Below are positions 14,925-17,930 of a stretch of DNA of 17,930 nt, one piece after another. Numbering within the stretch: position 1 is the first letter of the stretch; each line of letters starts with the position of its first letter. The stretch is from positions 1-17,930 of the forward strand of contig JASFPJ010000026.1 of the NCBI GenBank assembly GCA_050116035.1, written 5' to 3'. Source of the DNA: SOIA01 sp050116035. Its GTDB lineage: Bacteria; Acidobacteriota; Aminicenantia; Aminicenantales; Aminicenantaceae. The position numbers were made by a program, and so were the translations under genes. A model generated the notes under the pieces. It was given only the letters and a program-made list of their open reading frames with translations. It did not search any database and was not told where the DNA came from.

Positions 14925-14943
14925 GTCATTGCCAGAGCCGCAG
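14925..14943 (+). repeat. Degenerate or partial GTCATTGC repeat unit
   Basis: GTCATTGCCAGAGCCGCAG keeps the opening of the GTCATTGCGA unit but runs into the second AATTGGGGA palindrome instead of the normal end. It looks like a nested or recombined copy. A shorter GTCATTGG fragment lies at 14863-14870. Confidence 0.45.
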
Positions 14944-14945
14944 AA

Positions 14946-14966
14946 AATTGGGGATTGTCCCCAATT
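14946..14966. repeat. Perfect palindrome AATTGGGGA/TCCCCAATT with TTG loop
   Basis: Arms at 14946-14954 and 14958-14966 pair perfectly and are identical to those of the palindrome at 14899-14919, 47 bases to the left. Confidence 0.75.
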
Positions 14967-14978
14967 ATTGCATGCGGT

Positions 14979-15008
14979 GTCATTGCGAGCGAAGCGTGGC
15001 AATCTCAT
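14979..15008 (+). repeat. GTCATTGCGA-type dispersed repeat unit (copy 2)
   Basis: GTCATTGCGAGCGAAGCGTG followed by GCAATCTCAT is a near-canonical copy. The unit has partial dyad symmetry (ATTGC near one end, GCAAT near the other), as expected of a REP-like element. Confidence 0.7.
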
Positions 15009-15030
15009 AAAAAAGATATCATTTTTTCCC

Positions 15031-15060
15031 TTAACATTTTCAGGTAAAGACAAGTATATT
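15031..15060 (+). promoter_or_regulatory. Possible promoter of the ECF sigma operon
   Basis: TTAACA (15031-15036), an 18-base spacer and TATATT (15055-15060) resemble a sigma-70 promoter. The implied start, near 15067, falls at the ATG codons at 15062 and 15068. Either the message is leaderless from 15068, or another promoter is used. Confidence 0.45.
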
Positions 15061-15061
15061 A

Positions 15062-15640
15062 ATGTGGATGAAGAATGAAGATGAATTGGTTAGTGAAGTC
15101 CTTGAAGGAGATCAATCCTCCTTCGAGCCTCTTCTCCGGCCTCATCGTCAGGGGCTTTTAAACATGGCTTATCGGATGACAGGAAATATTGAAGAAGCCA
15201 AAGAAGTTTGCCAGGAGGCTTTGATCAAGATCTACAGATACCTCTACAGGTTCGACAAAGGGAAAAGTTTCAAAAGCTGGATCTACAAGATCACCATGAA
15301 TTCTGCTTATGATTTTTTAAGGAAGAAAAAGAAATCCGAGGACATCATTGAAAGGCAAAAAAGGCAGGCTTTTGATTACGGATCGGACCCTGAGAAGCAG
15401 TTCCTGAACAGAGAAATCGGCACAAAGATCGAATCCTGTCTTCAGAATTTGAGCCCCAAGGAAAAAGCCGTTTTTCTTCTCCGGGATGGAGATGGATTCT
15501 CAGTCGAAGAAACATCAATAATTCTCAAATGCTCCTCCTTGAGCGTTCGCACTCATCTATCCCGGGCCAGGAAGAAAATCCGGGTGCAGTTTGAACAAGC
15601 CAATCTTGGCTTCAGAAAAGAGGTGAAGAATGAACTGTAA
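15062..15640 (+). CDS. RNA polymerase ECF-type sigma-70 factor
   Basis: The 192-residue product has sigma region 2 (about 20-90), including LLNMAYRMTGNIEEAKEVCQ and FKSWIYKITMNSAYDFLRKK, and region 4 (about 130-180), including LSPKEKAVFLLRDGDGFSVE and SVRTHLSRARKKIR. There is no region 1.1 or 3, which defines the ECF class. It should direct RNA polymerase to a small regulon in response to an envelope or extracytoplasmic cue. The start could be ATG 15062 or ATG 15068; neither has a good ribosome-binding site. The stop overlaps the anti-sigma gene by 11 bases, and that gene encodes its probable inhibitor. Confidence 0.93.
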   Translation: MWMKNEDELVSEVLEGDQSSFEPLLRPHRQGLLNMAYRMTGNIEEAKEVCQEALIKIYRYLYRFDKGKSFKSWIYKITMNSAYDFLRKKKKSEDIIERQKRQAFDYGSDPEKQFLNREIGTKIESCLQNLSPKEKAVFLLRDGDGFSVEETSIILKCSSLSVRTHLSRARKKIRVQFEQANLGFRKEVKNEL

Positions 15641-16154
15641 AAAGGTCCGGCGCTGGCTTCCGCTTATGGTGGGTTCGGATATTTCCCCATCCAAAATATC
15701 GTCCATTAAAGCCCATCTTGAAGAATGCCCCGGGTGCCAGCAGGAATACGATGCTTATTCATTGGCGCTCGAGAAAACAAAGGAATGGCTGGAAGAGGAT
15801 AAGCTGGATTGGGTGGAGAGAGAATGGCAGCAGGTGGTTCAGGAGGCTGTTAAAGAAAAAAAATCAGTGATCTCGCCTCTGGCTCCCTGGCCGTTCAAGA
15901 AAGCCTGGGCCTTCACTGTGATGGGCGTCTTGGCTGTGGCTTTGACTCTTTTGCTCGTTATAAAGCCATTCTCTATCGGTGAAGGGATTGCGCCAGATTC
16001 AGAACTTCTCTCTCGTTCTCAGGCGCAGCTTTTGGGAAGCGTATTCCAGGAATCTCCACAGGAAGTGGTTAAGATGACCATGGTTCTGCCTGAAACCGGA
16101 CAGAAAATCATCTGGTTTTTCGATAAAAATTTTGAATTGGAGGTCAAAAAATGA
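15630..16154 (+). CDS. Zinc-finger (zf-HC2) transmembrane anti-sigma factor
   Basis: The 174-residue product has an N-terminal anti-sigma domain with the zinc motif H-x3-C-x2-C (His29, Cys33, Cys36) and an additional Cys3. A cytoplasmic helical linker follows, then one membrane segment (about 93-112) and a short periplasmic domain of about 60 residues. This is the ZAS arrangement in which the cytoplasmic part holds the ECF sigma factor and the outer part senses the signal. The ATG lies inside the sigma gene with AGAGGTG before it, and the stop overlaps the next gene by four bases, so all three proteins are translationally coupled. Confidence 0.9.
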   Translation: MNCKKVRRWLPLMVGSDISPSKISSIKAHLEECPGCQQEYDAYSLALEKTKEWLEEDKLDWVEREWQQVVQEAVKEKKSVISPLAPWPFKKAWAFTVMGVLAVALTLLLVIKPFSIGEGIAPDSELLSRSQAQLLGSVFQESPQEVVKMTMVLPETGQKIIWFFDKNFELEVKK

Positions 16155-16909
16155 AAAGATCGATAGGGATTTTTCTCGTACTTATCTTATTGGCCGCTAC
16201 GACTATAAGTGCTTTTGGTACAGAAGGTCAGGCCCCAAAGCCGGAATTGAAGAAGGAGCTGGTCAAGCTCAAATACGTAAGAGCAAGACAAATTTATGAA
16301 CTCCTCATGGGTTATCAGAGTGAGTATGGCCGGATAAGGATCAATGATGAACTGAATGTTGTTACGATCCAGGATACACCTGAAATCGTTGATAAAATGC
16401 TTTCGGTTGTCAATGAAATCGATGTCAAGCCAGTGGATATCCTGTTCACTGTGGAGCTGATTGTGGGCTCTTTTGAAGAGGAGCTTGAAGAGGTTAAAGT
16501 CGTCGGGAAAAAGGCTTCGAGTAAAGGATTGGAGTCTGACCCGTTGATGAAAGAGATGCAGAGAGTGATGAGCTTTAAGACCTTGTACAAGATTGGATCT
16601 GCCTTGATGAGGATTCAGGATAGCAAATACTCCGAACAGATAATCGGCGGGTCCGGGTATGAGTTCAGGCTGGCGCTCACACCTCGTTATGTGAGAGAAG
16701 AAAAGGAAGACACCTTTCAGGTCAATATTGAATTGCGCCATGATAGGGTTATTGATCGGGGAAATGTGAAACAGACAGAAAAAAATGTTCGCCTGATTGA
16801 GACGGCTTTTACTCTGAAAAGCGGAGATAAGACTATCGTGGGTGTGTCCAAGCTTGACGGCGGAGACAAGGCTTTAATCCTCGTTATCTCAGGAAAAGTG
16901 ATTAAGTAA
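16151..16909 (+). CDS. Short exported secretin-like protein
   Basis: The 252-residue product has a signal peptide (about 1-22). A secretin N-domain-like module follows (about 34-100): LKYVRARQIYELLM, then INDELNVVTIQDTPEIVDKM and VVNEIDVKPVDILFTVELI, as in the N-domains of GspD/PilQ-type secretins. The C-terminal part ends with FTLKSGDKTIVGVSKLDGGD and a beta strand, which recalls the end of a secretin domain. Full secretins are 450-700 residues, so this is too short for a normal pore. It could be a sensor or partner for the anti-sigma factor, or the regulated output of the operon. The function is inferred only from domain resemblance and the operon. Confidence 0.65.
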   Translation: MKRSIGIFLVLILLAATTISAFGTEGQAPKPELKKELVKLKYVRARQIYELLMGYQSEYGRIRINDELNVVTIQDTPEIVDKMLSVVNEIDVKPVDILFTVELIVGSFEEELEEVKVVGKKASSKGLESDPLMKEMQRVMSFKTLYKIGSALMRIQDSKYSEQIIGGSGYEFRLALTPRYVREEKEDTFQVNIELRHDRVIDRGNVKQTEKNVRLIETAFTLKSGDKTIVGVSKLDGGDKALILVISGKVIK

Positions 16910-16910
16910 G

Positions 16911-16993
16911 AAAAAGCTGGGCTGGCTTTTTAGGTTAGATTAATACGGCTCGTCAATTATTGGGAGTGATGAGTCCTGCCAGCCCAGCTTTTT
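16911..16993. terminator. Bidirectional terminator shared by two convergent genes
   Basis: AAAAAGCTGGGCTGGC (16911-16926) and its exact reverse complement (16978-16993) form a 16-bp stem with a run of T at the 3' side on both strands. The 51-base loop contains further imperfect pairing (GGCTCGTCA against TGATGAGTCC). It begins two bases after the secretin-like gene stop and touches the stop codon of the DUF5916 gene. Confidence 0.88.
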
Positions 16994-17930
16994 TATAGAT
17001 TGAACCAGTAGCTGATTTTGACCATGAATGCGTTGTTGGAGTCGGCATTAAAGAGGCTCCGGATATCATTTCCCAGGGAAAGATCCCCGTCGGATGAATA
17101 ATCGTTGATTCCATTCGTCCAGACGAGATAGAGGATCGAACCCGGCAGGTATTCCCATCTGAGAACAAGATTTGAACGGAACTGTCTGAAATTGAAATCC
17201 GGGTTATAAAGAGTGATCTCATCTCCCCCGCCACCGGGAAGCAGGAGATGATAATAATTGTCCTGGAAGGAAACTTCACTATCTGAAAATATATGCCAGC
17301 GGTCGTCGTAGTTTTCCGCGCGGGGCTGGATGACTTCTTTGAACTCGCTGTATTTTCCGGCTGAGACATAAGGCTGAGTGTAGAGCTGGATGCTGAGATT
17401 CGGAGTCAGAGTGTAATTGAGCCTCAAGGTGAGTGAAAGGGTGGTCTGATCGATCCGTCCGAGAAAGTAGTGTGTTTGGTCGTCAATGGTTTCTTTTTTC
17501 AAATACTGGAGGCGCCTGTATCCATCGCTGAACCGGGGAGAGAGGCTGATGTCGATTCGGTCGGAAGGACGAAAATTCAATCCGCCGGATAGACTGTAAG
17601 TTGTCGCGTCGTTATCTGCTTTGCTGATGCTTCCTCTGAGATTGAAGTGGAAGTCTCTCCTGTAGTCAGTTCTCAAGTTTCCTCCGACTCTCCAGTTTCC
17701 GGGCATAAGAACAGAGGGACCTCCGCGCAGCTGGCCTGTTGAGAGGTGCTCTTGCGTTCGGTTGACATCAAAGCTTACGCTCCAGTAATTGAGGAATTCA
17801 AAATGGGAGCGCAGGCTCAATCCCTGGCCTGTATGAATCGGAGCAAAATCCCAACTATTCCAGAATGTGAAACTGATGTTATAATCCCTGAAGATTTTCC
17901 CCGGCGTGTATTCCCTGTAGCTGAGCCAGA
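16993..17930 (-). CDS. DUF5916-type outer-membrane beta-barrel protein (partial, N-terminal part outside window)
   Basis: The minus-strand frame is open from the right edge to TAA at 16995-16993. The TTG at 17820 is internal, because upstream codons continue without a stop and read WLSYREYTPGKIFRDYNISF. About 311 residues are visible. They show alternating polar and hydrophobic beta strands with aromatic ends, the DUF5916 signature LRWEYLPGSILYLVWTNG and the closing NAFMVKISYWFNL. In full-length members a carbohydrate-binding-like N-terminal domain precedes the barrel. The role is unknown; a surface or outer-membrane location is inferred from the barrel pattern. It ends in the bidirectional terminator and is convergent with the sigma operon. 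Confidence 0.8.
   Translation of the reverse strand, partial: WLSYREYTPGKIFRDYNISFTFWNSWDFAPIHTGQGLSLRSHFEFLNYWSVSFDVNRTQEHLSTGQLRGGPSVLMPGNWRVGGNLRTDYRRDFHFNLRGSISKADNDATTYSLSGGLNFRPSDRIDISLSPRFSDGYRRLQYLKKETIDDQTHYFLGRIDQTTLSLTLRLNYTLTPNLSIQLYTQPYVSAGKYSEFKEVIQPRAENYDDRWHIFSDSEVSFQDNYYHLLLPGGGGDEITLYNPDFNFRQFRSNLVLRWEYLPGSILYLVWTNGINDYSSDGDLSLGNDIRSLFNADSNNAFMVKISYWFNL

Larger units (their letters stand above)
14664..15061. other. Intergenic region between the M23 and ECF sigma genes
   Basis: This 398-base region holds the M23 promoter on the left, the repeat block 14824-15008 in the middle and a possible plus-strand promoter at 15031-15060. A 66-codon minus-strand frame across 14853-15053 is only the repeats read as protein. 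No gene or RNA was recognised. Confidence 0.7.

Noticed and set aside
14824..15008. CRISPR array
   Set aside because: Units are few, unequally spaced and palindromic, with no regular spacers and no cas genes.
14853..15053. 66-residue minus-strand reading frame (contains LPRFARND-like sequence)
   Set aside because: It is entirely made of the dispersed repeats read as protein; such peptides are common annotation artefacts.

Overview
The window looks like a chromosomal segment of a Gram-negative bacterium that makes meso-diaminopimelate peptidoglycan. It carries a complete 5' half of a division and cell wall (dcw) cluster, an outer-membrane beta-barrel of the DUF5916 type, and secreted proteins with signal peptides. 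The mix of an archaeal-type fructose-1,6-bisphosphate aldolase/phosphatase, an encapsulated-ferritin-family protein, a DUF6600 tryptophan-rich protein, a sigma-54 promoter and GTCATTGCGA-type dispersed repeats would fit Candidatus Aminicenantes or a related Acidobacteriota-like lineage. This is an inference from gene content, not a proven assignment.

Positions 1-8042 (minus strand) hold mraZ-rsmH-ftsL-ftsI-murE-murF-mraY-murD in the classical order. The genes overlap or lie within 13 bases of each other, and murD runs off the left edge. A consensus promoter (TTGACA, 17 bases, TATATT) lies just upstream of mraZ. The mraZ leader, ribosome-binding region and start codon are covered by three NGGGA boxes spaced exactly 10 bp, a textbook MraZ operator. 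Upstream is a roughly 290-bp purine-rich spacer with a second NGGGA array and palindromic repeat remnants.

Positions 8334-10617 (minus strand) hold a small metabolic group transcribed from a promoter at 10665-10694: fbp (class V FBP aldolase/phosphatase), a Nudix hydrolase, an encapsulated-ferritin-like protein and a DUF2007 protein. The ferritin keeps the iron-site residues but lacks an encapsulin-targeting tail, and no encapsulin gene is present.

Positions 10618-11117 are a 500-bp divergent regulatory region with two perfect palindromes and a near-perfect sigma-54 promoter. The promoter drives a 695-aa secreted protein with a FecR-like domain, a tryptophan-rich DUF6600 region and a serine-rich tail (11118-13205). 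A perfect 20-bp palindrome sits about 95 bp upstream of the predicted start site, where an enhancer-binding protein would bind. Facing this gene is a Csd3/MepM-like M23 peptidase with its own promoter.

Positions 14824-15008 are a repeat block made of GTCATTGCGA-type units and two AATTGGGGA/TCCCCAATT palindromes. After it comes a translationally coupled plus-strand operon: an ECF sigma factor, a zinc-finger anti-sigma factor and a short secretin-like exported protein. A strong bidirectional terminator with 16-bp arms separates this operon from the convergent DUF5916 outer-membrane protein gene, which runs off the right edge.
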